From Staphylotrichum longicolle (lineage: Eukaryota > Ascomycota > Sordariomycetes > Sordariales > Chaetomiaceae), in contig JAHCVI010000001.1 in assembly GCA_019096155.1 (NCBI GenBank), positions 9,548,001 through 9,612,000 on the forward strand: a DNA stretch of 64,000 nt, given 5' to 3'. The position numbers and the translations under genes are program-made. Shown here in pieces: positions 47,777-59,600 of the stretch. A model generated the notes under the pieces. It searched no databases and was not told the origin of the DNA. It was given only the letters and a program-made list of their open reading frames with translations. Position 1 is the stretch's first letter, and each line of letters begins with the position of its first letter.

Positions 47777-48366
47777 TGGGCACAGAGGCAACAGAGATTA
47801 CTGTGATGTGTTCCGAGTTCTTGCTGTTGGATAATCATGAAGTGGAATTTCTAAAAGTGGGGCGGGACTTCTTGTCAATGAGAAATATCAAGAAATTTTC
47901 CACTGTGTACACAGTACAGTACTCTTCAATGACGGCCAGACGGCCAAACATGAGCAAAGGCGAAAGGCCGAACTGGAAATCGGGAATCGAAGCGCGTGCC
48001 GAGTGGCCCCCGGGCCTTGGCGGCCGCTCTGGCCGCCCCACCAGCCGAAGCTTAGCGCGAATCCTCTGCACGACACGCCGCCGGGTGTTCCCTGTCGTTC
48101 GCGGTCGGCCGCTGCGGGAAGCTCCGGCAACAAAATTGCCGCTGCAGAAACGAACTTTGACGTCGTCACGAGTTGTTTCTTTCGACCGTCCACTCCTTCA
48201 CCTTTTTGCATATGCCACGGGTTTAAGCGTCGGCGCTCAGTATCATTCTTAACACTCCCTTAATCTGTACCAATTGCGCCGAAGTCGTCCCTTAGACCCC
48301 TCCCATTGAAGAGCAGCCGCCCCCCCTTTCCCGACTTATACGGCGCCGCCGACCCATCCGAGCACC
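47777..48366. other. Intergenic, no gene recognised
   Basis: It holds the 3' flank of the oxygenase gene and the promoter side of the Psg1-like gene. No supported ORF was found. Confidence 0.5.
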
Positions 48367-49370
48367 ATGTTGACCTCAAACCTCCTCCGGTCTGCCGCGT
48401 GGCTACTTCTTCTGGGCACGGCGTCTGCATCTCCGGCGCCCGTCGACGCCAATGCCGCAAAGACGGCCACCCTCAGCAGCACCTCGACGCTGCCGGCCGA
48501 CGCGACAGGAGCCCTCGTGACCGCGAGCACCGGTGCGGCCAAGCCGGCTGCCACCAAGAATGCCGATGTTGCAGCCTGCGACAGCGCCAATGCCGAGTTC
48601 AAACCCTTCTGCTTGCCCAAAAACAACGAGGTCTTTTACCCAGACTCTACACACTCCGGTAAGCCCCTTCACCTCGATCCCTCTCCGCGACCATCCACCA
48701 CTAACCACTCCCTCCAACAGTCATCTGGGACCCGGCCTTCTTCCCCGGCAAAAACGGGACCCTCATAAAGATCATCGGCTTCTACACCAACAACGAAACC
48801 GTCATCCCCACGAAGGGGCCCCCGAAGGGCGAGGAGGAAGCCTTCGCCTCAGATCACATCGCGGCCGGCTGGGGCTACTACCAGTGGAAGCTCTCCAAGT
48901 CGCTCCTCCAGGCGCAGTCGGCCGATCTCGTCAACATCACCCTCCGCATCGTCGCCCTGGAGAAGGACGGCCTGGCCGAGTGGTACACGGGCCCGACCGT
49001 CACGCTGCGCTACAAGCCCAAGAAGGAGAAGCCGCCGAAGCCGCAGAAGGCGACGGACGAGCACGCCCTGTACATCGCCCTGCCGACCGTGTTTGGCGTC
49101 TGCCTGCTCGTCGTCGCCGCCATCTTCTTCTCCAACCGCCAGACCCGCACCATCGAGATTGGCGACCTCGTGAACCGTGCGCGCAAGAGCTCGAGCCGGA
49201 GGAAGGGGCTTGGCGGGCTGAGCAAGAAGGACCGGGCGAAGAACAAGGAGCAGAACATCCGGTTGATGGAGCGCAATGCGGACAGCGATGAGGAGGCGGG
49301 TTGGGACGAGGGGTGGGGAGAGAGTGCAAGTACGACTGGGGGGAGGAGGGTCGATAGAAAACGGGTGTAA
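48367..49370 (+). CDS. Psg1-like single-pass membrane protein
   Basis: Exons 48367..48658 and 48721..49370 encode 313 residues. The 62-nt intron (GTAAGC..AACAG, CACTAAC branch) is in phase 1. Parts in order: a signal peptide (SNLLRSAAWLLLLGTASA); an Ala/Thr-rich segment; a luminal domain (FKPFCLPKNNEVFYPDSTHS, VIWDPAFFPGKNGT) with N-glycosylation sequons (NGT, NET, NIT); a transmembrane helix (LYIALPTVFGVCLLVVAAIFF, about 235-258); and a basic cytosolic tail with GLGGLSKKDRAKNKEQNIRL. The layout and the FCLPKN..VIWDP and ALYI-LP-VFG blocks recall Psg1, the yeast Golgi protein that stabilises plasma-membrane ATPase Pma1. That assignment comes from remembered family patterns and is moderate; the type I topology is well supported. 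Confidence 0.72.
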
Positions 49371-49538
49371 GCAGAGGTGGGTGGACGTTGGGGAAGGTGT
49401 GGAAATTGGGTGGAAGGCAAGGACATATATATAGAGGCGTCTTGGATAAACACAGATTATCAGGCTACCAGAAAAATACACTCTCAGATAAACTCCAAGC
49501 GTTGTTCAGTCGTAACCTGTATCTAGAACGTGCGCAGC

Positions 49539-52322
49539 TTACTCCCAGTTTATCTCCCAACCTGTTGCCCACGCCCCCTTTGGGAATAGATAGTCCAAGC
49601 CATGCAACCGCAGCACCGCCGTGTCCTGGTTGTACTCCCAGTTCTCCAAGGGGAGAGTGTGCTCGTCCACCCAGATCCTCACGGGACCCTTCGCGAGTCC
49701 CAGGACAGTGGCATTCGCAAAAGCATTGGTATCGACGTAATTCCCCTCGGGGTTTGCATGGATCGACTGCTTCGTGGCAGTAAACTGGGAGGATGTCAGC
49801 GAGGATTCATCCCTGGCAAATAGAGGGAAGCACTTACGTGCACCCAGGTCACCGCAGCCGGCTCCAGGCTCTCGCCATCGTCCAGATACAGCTCTCCCTC
49901 GGCATTCTGCTCGCCATCCAGCGCCACAATCAGACCCCACGGCTTCATCCTGCTCTCGGTCGTCGTCATGCCCGGCTCCTGCACGGGAACCACCCTCCCC
50001 CCGCGCAAGTACACCGGGGATGCCCCAGCGGGCGCCAATCGTCACATTCTCCCCGCTCCGCACCCCTTCCACCCTCGCCCCCGTATACCAGTCATACCAG
50101 ACCGTCCCCGCCCAACCCCGGGGAACACCCCCCTCACCGTCGCCGCCCCCTGCTCCAGACACGGCACCACCATCACCGCGCCGCCCAGCATAAACTGCCG
50201 GTCCGCAGCCCTCAGCCACCCCTCCCCCTCAAACTCCCACACCACCGCCCGCATGACCGCCTCCCCGTACCGGCTCGCCCGCACCATGAGCGTGTACAGG
50301 TACGGCAGCAGCCTGTACCGCACGCCCATCGCGACCCGACTCGCCGCCGCCACCGCCTCCCACACGTACGGCTCCTGCGGCCGCGCGCCCAAGATGTTGT
50401 GGTTGCGGTAGAAGGGGAAGAAGGCGCTCAGCTGCATCCACCGCGCGCACAGCTCCATGTCGCTGTTGCCGCCGAACCCGCACGTGTCGACGCCGAACAT
50501 GGGCACGCCGAAGATGCTGAACGAGAGCGCCTGCGGGATCGAGGACGCCATGGCGTCCCAGCGCGCGTCGTTGTCGCCGCCCCAGTGGCCCGCCCAGCGC
50601 CCGGAGCCGGGGAACGTGCTGCGGCCGATGAGGAAGGGCCGTTTGTGGGGTTGGAGGCGCAGGAGGGCCGCGTAGGTCGCGTTGAGGATGAGGTGGCCGA
50701 ACAAGTTGTGCGTGTCGTACGAGAGGGCGCCGCCGTGGTGCGTGGCGTTGGGGGAGAGCGCGTGCACGGCGAGGTCGCCGTGGTGGTTGTTGATGGCGTA
50801 AGGGGGGTGGTTGATATTGCGGGCGCCTGGGGTCGGGGTGCTGCGGTGGTAGGAAGGGGAGGTTGAGGGGGGAGAGGAAGAAGGGATAGGGGGTTGTTGT
50901 TGGGCGAGTAGGGAGGAGGACGCGAGGGCGGCTTCGGAGGCGTTGGTGCGCTCGAAGCCTTCCGGGTATTGTAGCACGAGGTTGCCGGGCTCGCCGGGGA
51001 GATTGAACGGGGGGTGGGCAGGGTTGAGAGTCAGGTTACCGGTGCCGCAGCTGCCGACGCAGAAGGAGGCGACCTGGAGAGGTCAGCACGTGGTAGGTGA
51101 GGTGAGTAGGGGTAAGCTTGTACCTCTGACATGTCGATCCAGATTCCATCAAACTATACCAGTCAGTTACACCGTCTTGCATACCCCCGAACCCACGGCA
51201 ACTAATGTCCCCCAACTCCCAAGGAAGATGGAGACCGGACAACACATACCGCAACTTTCTCAGACCACCTCGACAACTCGTCAATCCACCAGTCGATAGC
51301 CCCAGTGCCATTGAGCACCGCGCCGACCCAGTCGGGAAACACTGCTTCAGTCAGCCAAGCAACACCCCCAACCAACAATACAGCGACCAGGAGCCAAACC
51401 AGTATACCCAGGCCACACAGCGCCATAGTAGATCGACCCATCCGGATTCAACACAAACGCCTTCGCCTCCACTCCCCTCTCATACGTCGGATACGCATCG
51501 TCGGGCCTCTCCGGATTCGGCGCGTAGATGGCCGAGTCGACAATGGGCACCCAATGCTGGTGCTTCGCCCGCAGCCCAGCCAAGAACTCCCTCCCTCGTC
51601 ATACCCAAACCGCACCGGATCATTCTCAAAGTCGCGGTACTGCTTCATGTAGTCGATGTCCGCTACACGCCGCCGTCGCGACCATCAAAACTATTAGCAC
51701 TTCTCCCACACCTTCACTCCCCCCCTGCTTCACCGCCCCCCCTCCCCCCAAAAAAGGGGGGGAGGGTCACAGAAAGGGATCACGAACAACCAAACAGACA
51801 AAAGGGATAATCACAGAAAAGAAAAAAAGATGAAAAGAAAAAGACTCACACCAAACCGTCTCCAGCGGAATCCCCGCCGCTCAAACCCCTCCACCACCCC
51901 CTCAGCGCCCCCCAACTCTCGTACCCCACCGGCACTGGTGGAACCCCAGCGTCCAGTACTGCTGCAGCGCGGGCAGGCCCGCCGCCGTGCGCTGGTACGC
52001 CCGTCGTCACGTCCGGCGCGCGGGGCCCGCGAACACGTACAGGTCGACGCTCCCGCCCAGCGCGCGCCAGGTGATCCCCCGGGGGCGGAGGAGCACCTCG
52101 TGCGGGTGGGCGTTGCGGAGGTAGAGGCCGTGGGTGTAGGAGCGGTAAGGGGTGTGGTGGTTGGGTCGTCGGGGTGGGGGACGTAGGTGTTAGGTGGGGT
52201 CCCCTGAGGATGAATAATAGCGGGGTGTCGAGGTAGATGGGGTGGGTCCCGTAGAGGTTGGCGTCGGGGGTGTCGGCGACGTCGGCGGCGAAGAGGGTTC
52301 CTGTTGGTTGGGTTAGTGTGTG

Positions 52323-52369
<47 letters not shown>

Positions 52370-53805
52370 CAGGGGAGCGGTGGAAGGGGGTTGGGCAGCG
52401 GGGTGGGACCGACTTGTCAGGTTGTTCCCCAGCCGAAAACCGTGGATGACCTCGCCCAGACCGTAGAGGTTGTAGTTCTCGGGGAGGGCAGAGACGAACT
52501 CGATAAACTGGTCTTCGTACACGAGGACCTTGCCCGCGGTTGAGAAGAGGGCGTCGCCAGTCTCTTTGCGCGTGACGGTGAAGGAGAAGCTGGGGTCGTT
52601 TGACCACGACACGGCGAGTAGGTTGTTGGACTTTTCGTTTCGGGGGTTCCTCTTGGGCCGTGGGACGAGTTTCTCCGGGAGGATGAACCAAGTCTCGTTG
52701 TCTGGGCTGAGGTAGCGAGGCTTGATCTCGATATGAAGACGGTCATCCGCCTGGCACTCGACCGTCAGAGTCAAATGCTCGACGTCGTTGCCATAGACGT
52801 TGCAAGGCCGGCCGGCGAGGTCCAGGTCCGCCGTAAAGCCGGCCTCTGTGTCGCGGACATTGGACGCCTTGTATCCCGGACACACGGTCTGCGGGTCGAC
52901 GGCCTCCGGGTCGTGGACATTGGGCAGGATGTTCAGGCCCACGTCGGCCGAGGCCGGAAGGGTGAAGACGGGCGAAGGAGTGGCTGTCTGGCTGTACTCT
53001 CCGGGCGTCCATGAGACGGCCGGCTGGTAAGTGTGACTAGAGGCGGAACGCAGATGCAGACCCGCGAACAATAAGACTGACGTAAACGTGAAGAGTGCCA
53101 TGGCCGGCAGAACCAGCGAGGATTTCTTCGTGTTACCAGACTGTGATGCTCCCGGACGAGCCCAAGGTCGGTAGGCGAGACCAACGAAGGACAGCAGTAG
53201 AACGACGCCGAGTAGTATATATACTTGGGCTCCCGTGTACTCGATGCCAAACGGGCGGTTGTCGCGGTTCGGCAGAGCCCACTCTGCTGGCGCCTTAGAG
53301 CATGACCCGGCTCCAGTAGCCAGTTGCTGCTCCGGAGTGGCACATTGGTTTGTCGCTTCAGCCAGAACCGCCTCCAGCCCGGCAGCGAGAAGAAGAATGG
53401 ATGGCAAAACACCAACTGAGGAGGAGAGAACCTAGAAAATATCAGCCGAGGAACTGGTCAAGCTTTCTCCATTGGAATTGGGGGTAAGGTAGGGTCCAGG
53501 AGTGTGTAGTAGTTCCGTCTGATATATAGAACGCAACTGTCCGCCTGACTTACACGAGCGACGGAGCCATGGCCTCTGGGAGATGAGTCGGCAATGCATG
53601 TTGAGAGGGGAACAAGGGTTGCAGTGCTTGTGCCTGTGCCTGTACCTGTGCCTGTACCTGTGCCTGTACCTGTGCCTGTGCATGTGCTTGTGCTTGTGTC
53701 TGTGTGGAGAAACTGTCTGTGTTCGTGGGACGATATCCCAGCCGAAGGAGCGATGCTCAGAATCTGGACGATAGGAGAGTTGGGTGTTGGTGATGTCGAC
53801 TCCAT
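49539..53805 (-). CDS. GH31 alpha-glucosidase with membrane N-terminus, several frame breaks
   Basis: Eight exons: 53805..53554, 53431..52414, 52300..51850, 51662..51400, 51341..51250, 51153..51124, 51073..49838, 49784..49539. GH31 signs: ADVGLNILPNVHDP, YGLGEVIHGFRLGNNLTR, ANLYGTHPIYLDT, DIDYMKQYRDF, WPGYTVFPDW, the nucleophile block DGIWIDMSE (the whole of a 30-nt exon) and the acid/base block HWGGDNDARWDAM. Frames slip repeatedly in exon 3 (about 51870-52200), once near 51610, and around 50030 and 50130. The splice phases on both sides demand the same shifts, so missing bases are likely. Upstream of the catalytic part, two hydrophobic segments (VYILLGVVLLLSFVGLAY; ALFTFTSVLLFAG) suggest a membrane anchor. 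The alternative start at 53101 would instead give a signal peptide and a family-typical ~1,000 residues. Confidence 0.82.
52316..52367 (+). repeat. (GT)n microsatellite in a GH31 intron
   Basis: About 26 dinucleotides with one interruption (GC) lie inside the intron 52301..52413; on the coding strand they read CA. The repeat sits just upstream of the acceptor, between it and the likely TGAC branch near the donor side. Confidence 0.95.
53629..53700 (-). repeat. 6/12-bp minisatellite in the first GH31 exon
   Basis: Alternating ACAGGC and ACAGGT units on the coding strand encode a Thr-Gly dipeptide run of about ten units, flanked by Thr-Ser. Unit length is a multiple of three, so copy-number changes keep the frame. 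Confidence 0.85.
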
Positions 53806-54684
53806 GATCACATTTGTGAGCTCCTGCTAGGGACAACACAGTTCAGCCTTCACCGCTCCCGAGGGATAGTTTCCGTCTCGAGTCGTGGTATGCACATGCA
53901 ATGCCCACGGAGTTGCAACATGAGGTCGTTCTATATTGTTGCAATCGGAGTGTCCCTCGTATCGGCTTTAACTCCAAGCTGTTGTGTATTGCCTTGGCCA
54001 AGTGCCACCGTAAAGAGGGGTGACTTGGGATGAAAACGAAGGTAAGTTGTCGGCTTTGGGGAGAGGGGCAATACAGCATAGTGACACAAACCTGAGTCTG
54101 TACTCAAAACGCGAGGCTACACCGCTGAGCAGGTGAGACTTTAAGTGCAGATCGAGCCGGTGAACGAATTGGAGGCCGTGAAAGGTGTGAGAAGTGCTGG
54201 ACGAGATCCGCGATGCGCAACTTCCCAGGGTTGTACTGCTTGGTGCTCGAGAAGCTGTGGTTTCCTCTCAACGCGCACAGTAGGAAAGAAAGCACATGAC
54301 TGCGACGGTAGAGAAGACTAGTCCTGCTGTATTAGGTTGCCAATATGAAGACTATGGTTCTCCAGTCCAAGGTAGGTAACGTATGTATGTAGGCGCGCAA
54401 CATCCGCTGCCGATCGAGGCCATTTCTCCTCTTGACACCATGCGCCGAGCTGGGGGAATATATGTGGCCCACACTCCGTCACCCGTCCCAAGTTTGTCCA
54501 AAAAAAATACCCAAGCCAGATTTCCCCCCAAACCCGGATTGAGGGGTGAAAACAAAACAGACCGCTGGTACCCAAGATTTGCCCGCCTGACCCTCCCGAT
54601 GAACTCCATCATGACAAGAACTCCGTCGCTGACATCCACAACATCGCTCGAGAAAACCGAGAAAACATGAAGCGACCGAATACC

Positions 54685-54734
<50 letters not shown>

Positions 54735-54737
54735 ACT
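53806..54737. other. Intergenic between hexose transporter and GH31 genes
   Basis: No supported ORF was found. It contains the GH31 promoter and, at the transporter end, a 48-base A run. Confidence 0.5.
54686..54733 (+). repeat. Poly-A homopolymer, 48 bases
   Basis: An unbroken A run (T run on the coding strand) ends four bases before the transporter stop codon at 54738. The true length is uncertain. No target-site duplication was found to show it is a retroposon tail. Confidence 0.9.
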
Positions 54738-56600
54738 TCAATAAGTCAAGTCGACATGCCCTAATTGGGACATTATTTTGGCGTCCTGTGGATTCATCAC
54801 TGTCGTCGTGTTGGTCGTCGAGCTCCCGCCCGTGTCTGATTGCGAGGTGCTGGCATGCGATGGTTGAAGCTCGAGTTGTGGTTCTGTCGGTGGGATTCCG
54901 CTCTCTGAGAAGCCGAAATCCCGCATCTGCTGGAAGCTCCAGCTCGGTTCGAAGCTCCGGCTGTTCCACGCGTGCTCGACCCGCTCGTACATCTCGTCGA
55001 TCTGCTCCAGACTGATCTTGCTCGTCTCGTACACCATACACCACACAAACGCGATCGAGAGGATGCAAAAGGCGCCCCACACGAAGAACACCCTCGAGCC
55101 CAAGTCGATCGATCCTGCCGCGTCATCCACCATGTACGGGGTGCCATAAGCGATGCCGAAGTTCAGGAGCCAGTTCGATGCCGTCGAGATGGACATGGAC
55201 TTCGCGCGTACTTTCAGCGGGTAGATTTCGGACGTCACGACCCACACGACGGGTCCCCAGGAGGCGGCGAAAAAGAAGATGTAGATGGCGACGAAGATGA
55301 TGAGGATCTGGTTTTGTGTCGTCTGGTTGGTATCCCCCGTGGCCGTGGCGTACGAGGCGATGAGGAGCTGGCAGATGGCCATGCCGATTGCTCCCACGAT
55401 GAGCAGTTTCCGTCGACCCCACGATTCGACGACAAAGAGGCCGGGGAGGGTTGACACCATATTGATAACCTGCATGATCAGCGAGATGGTGTGGGGGTTG
55501 CCGATGCCGGCCCCGTTGAAGAAGGTGGTCCCATAATACATGATGAAGTTGACGCCAGTCAGTTGTTGCAGCATCTGCAGGCCGCAGCCTGTAAGCATTC
55601 GGCGGCCGAGATGGGGTTCGCCAAAGATGACGTCTCTGTACGTATCAGCACCCAGGGCCAGTTCGTACTCGTGGTTCGCTTGGATTTCCGCCAGTTCCTC
55701 GATCAGGGCCGGGTGTGTGATGTCGAGGCGGCGGAGGCGGCTAAGGGAGAGCGCAGCGGCATCTTTGAGCCCGCGCTTAATGAGATATCGAGGAGTCTCG
55801 GGAAGGACGAGGAGACCGAGGGCCAGCACGACGGCCCAGGTCAGCTGGAGCCCAATGGGGATGCGGTATGCCGCAGCCGTGCTGAGCTTGTAGGTAAAGA
55901 TGTTGACCGTCGAGGCGGCGAGCAGTCCCGCCGTGATGGATAACTGGTACGCGCACACAAGTGTACCTCGAATCCACTTGGGCGCCATTTCTGATTGATA
56001 CAACGGGACCAAGACGGAGACGATCCCCACTCCGACGCCCGCTAACGTCCTGTTGTCAAACGTCAACATGGCCCGCCAGAAACACGAGTCGCCACGCGCG
56101 GCGCGAGGTTCACGGGCTGAAATATACGCACCTGCCCACCACAAGAAGCGGCACATTTGTTGCGCACACTTGAAAGATGCCACCGACGCAGAAAACTCCG
56201 ATGGCAAAGATGAGCGACAGTCGGCGGCCCCAGCGATCCCCTATCGGCGCGGAGAGGAGAGAGCCGAGCGCAGTGCCGGCGCTGAGCATTGCGACAATCA
56301 ACGAGACCTGGCTCGGATACATGCCAGGTTTGCCGTCTTCGTCGGTATAGCCGGTCGAGAAGTCATTGCGGAATGTGTCCATGGCGAGAATGCCGTTGAT
56401 TGCCCTGCGAGAAAGAGAAGCCGTGTCAGCCCGTGCATGCGATTGCACTCCTGATGCCATGCTCCTACGGCGAGCGCTTACCCGGTGTCGTAGCCAAACA
56501 GCAGTCCGCCGGTGGCGACGAACAGCCCGACCATGATCGCTGGGGCCGAGGAGCCGGCGACATTGTCGGGCTTGTGCCAGCCCATGGCGAAGACCGCCAT
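54738..56600 (-). CDS. MFS hexose transporter (sugar porter family)
   Basis: Exons 56600..56482, 56404..56132 and 56049..54738 encode 567 residues, the usual size. Introns are 77 and 82 nt with phases matching. Sugar-porter signatures are all present: GLLFGYDTG in helix 1, DRWGRR after helix 2, a PESPRYL-type motif (PETPRYL) after helix 6, QQLTGVNFIMYYG in helix 7, ESWGRRKLL, and PLKVRAKSMS between helices 10 and 11. Twelve hydrophobic segments can be traced. The N-terminus MGWHKPDNVAGSSAPAIMVG is typical of filamentous-fungal hexose transporters of the RCO-3/HGT group; whether this one transports or senses glucose cannot be read from sequence. The Ser/Thr-rich C-tail is a likely regulatory region. 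It lies just upstream of, and co-oriented with, the GH31 gene. Confidence 0.92.
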
Positions 56601-59600
56601 GGTGCAAGAAAAGGCGCCCTTCAGGCCAGATTCGATGTCGCTGCCGCCGGAGCTGTCGGGGGTTGGCGATGCGGTGTTGAGGCGTGCCGTTCGACCATCG
56701 GGAGCGAGAGGGTGTCGTCCGCTCGAGTTTCTGGATAATATGGGGCGGAAGGGAGGAATCAGCAGGCGAGAGGCTTCGAGATCAGCAGTTTTAGCCCGCA
56801 CCCGGGGGACCGCGCTGTGATTGGCCCAGCGCCCTGCAGACGAGCCAAGGGAGCCCGTGCTCCGCCGTGGCCTGCCTGAGCCGACCACTGCCTGCAAAAA
56901 GACGGGGAGCAGCACACCCTCCCCCGACATCCCATGGCCCCGATGGCCCCAAGTCGCTCCCCATCCACCCATCCACCCCGGTCGCCCTGGTCACCGTCCC
57001 AAGCGTCCTCCCCCTTGACCCAACCTTTCCGCATCCGTGAAAGGCGTGGCGCCGGCGCAGCACTGTGCGGCCAGCTTGCGCAACAATCGTGCCAAGCTCG
57101 CTCTTTGCATGGCGGCTTGGCGCAGCTCGGCCATACTCCATCCTTAGCGTTGAAGCAATTCCCCCATCAGGATCCGCCGTCTTCTTTGTCGGCACTTGCG
57201 GCCTGCGCCATGTCAACCGTTGGCCTCGACGGCCCTGAGTGACGCAGAATTGGATCGGACGGGATGGGTCGGGGCCTGGGAACGAGTCCCACTGTGGGGG
57301 AGTCGGCCCACCAGTCCCCACCGCCGCAAACGGGACCCTTTGCCCTGTCCAGTCAGAGATGAGTGTGAAGGCCTGGTGGGCCCGCGCCATCCATGGATGC
57401 CTCTGCTGCGAATCAGCTGTTCAACACGGCGACCTGGGCCCTGCGTGTGGGCGTGCCAGATGAATAATCCCCGCTAGTGCAGCCGAACTCGCTTCTGTGC
57501 ATAAGCTGTGCAAAGGTTTGTCTGCAAGCGAGATCAGTATCCTTCAAACCCGGGGGCGGACCTTAGCGACCTCGGGAATGCACCGGCAGTCCCAGCTTTG
57601 TGGATAACTCCCCCAGAATGCCGAGTCTCAACGGGCCCAGCGACGACGGGGCTGAGGCTCCCAGGGCTTCCAAAGGATGCTGTTCCCCCCCAGAGACATG
57701 TCCATTGTGCGATGACTCCGGCAGCGCGGGCTGATTCCGTCTGAAACCTCTTCCCGATCGCACTGTGAACGAGCCTTCCCGTCTTTGGGACGCGCATGAC
57801 AGCGCTGCACAGTGAGCAAAAGTTGTTTTTGGCAGTGGCCCATTGGTTAGCACTCGGGGTCGTGCCAAGACAAATGCGGGGAGATGCCAGACTCCACAGT
57901 GCCCATTGTCTGGAACGACACGTGCCTGCCCTCCAGTGAACTGTCTCAGATCGGCAAGGGAGGTCCCGGCTGAAAACACAGTGCGACAGAGTTTGCTTAC
58001 AGTCTTGAAGACCGATCATTTGTGTCTCCGACAGTGCTGAGATAGAGTCTCTGGGCTGCATCATGTGCCAGTTCCTGCACTGTAAAGATCATCGTCTTGA
58101 CTCTCTTTCACCTCGGGCATCTCGTCTCATGCCGTCAACATTCCCGCATCGATCTCATTGCCCTCGTTCCGTGGCAAAACCATTGCATCGACAATCGCAG
58201 ACAGGCTTCACTATACGCTGAGAACTGAGCCAAATTTGGACGTTCAAAGTAACATAAAGTGAGTTCAAGATAAACAAGCCCCAGTCACTCCTGGGGGACT
58301 GTGTCCTCCGCCTAGGACTTGGTCAGCCAAGACCAGTTTCGTTTACTTAATAGGGAGACACTCAGACCACTTTATCCCCCGTTCAAGATGGTTAGTTAGG
58401 ATGGGGCGGGGAGGGAGCGCCATCCTCTGTGCTTTCAAATGGCCGACGTGACGCTATGCACTAACGTTAATACTAAGGCGCCGTTTCCAAGTTTCGTTTG
58501 GGACCAACAAGCGTGTGTGCGTCCCCCAGTTTCGCTGCTTGGCCTGCAGTCCGCACACAGTCCGCGACAGGCTTCAATCAACGCTGTTCATCTGCAGACC
58601 AGCCGCTTTGGTCTTGGGGCGACTTGGCCAACGCCAACATAGTGTAGATATTTATTCTTGGCCTCAGCCGCTCCAAAAACAACTTCCACTCCCGACATTG
58701 GCAATCAAGGCACAACCCGGTTCACCACCCCAACTCGCCTCGGTCACGAGCAAGGCCCCTCACACCCTTGAATTGCTTCGTTTCTTCCTCCCTTCCAGGA
58801 CGAACCCCTTGGTGTGAAGCCATGTTCCAAGTTGCCCACATTCCCCCCTTGCGAGGCTGTCCTGCGATGAGTGTTGGTGACAAAGGAGAGGAGGACAAGG
58901 GAGAGAGAAAAAAGCCCAGGCCAGACCCAGCCGTGTCCCCCGAGCTGCACACCAATAAATTAACTGACCCAACGCGGCCAGAAAAGTAAACCCCTAGCTT
59001 CTTCTGGCACCCGCCTCCTGAGCTTTTTTGGATACGCGCGGCCGGCTGCTCAGGACTGCGCCTGGCATTGGCTGCCACTGTGACTCCCGCGCCTGCGCCG
59101 CAGGCCGGAACCAACCGGCCCTCGGCCACCGCATGCAAGTCTCAAAGGTGGCTGGCCGGTCTCGCTTGTCGAACCAAGCTCTCAACCAGAGAAAGACGGC
59201 AGACGGGACTCGGGGGTTTTGACACTGGCCGGGGAGCATGAATCGGAGAGGCCATGGCGTGGTTGTGGCGTTCCTCCAACCCCCTTTTGGCTGGGGAGAG
59301 AGGAGGAGAAAGCAAGGAACCAGAACAGCATGGTGATGCTTCCCCTCGAGACGACAAGACAAGACGTGATCAAGCCCGGGACGCAAACCCCCCTTTCCTT
59401 GAACCATTTTGCGGCTAGACCTGTACACCCGTGCTTGAACTATGCAACACGCAACTCTTCTCAGCCCGACGCCGTGGAACGGTGAAACCGGAGCCAGCCC
59501 CGGCCGGCAGAGGATTCTTGCATGGGAAGTAAGAAACCCAAACTCTCTCGTGCTTGGCCACCTGGGGTGACCTCCCGGGCGGGAAGATCGGGGAGCCACC

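Noticed and set aside
54300..54733. Retroposon ending in the poly-A run
   Set aside because: No coding remnant, no target-site duplication and no internal promoter box could be seen.
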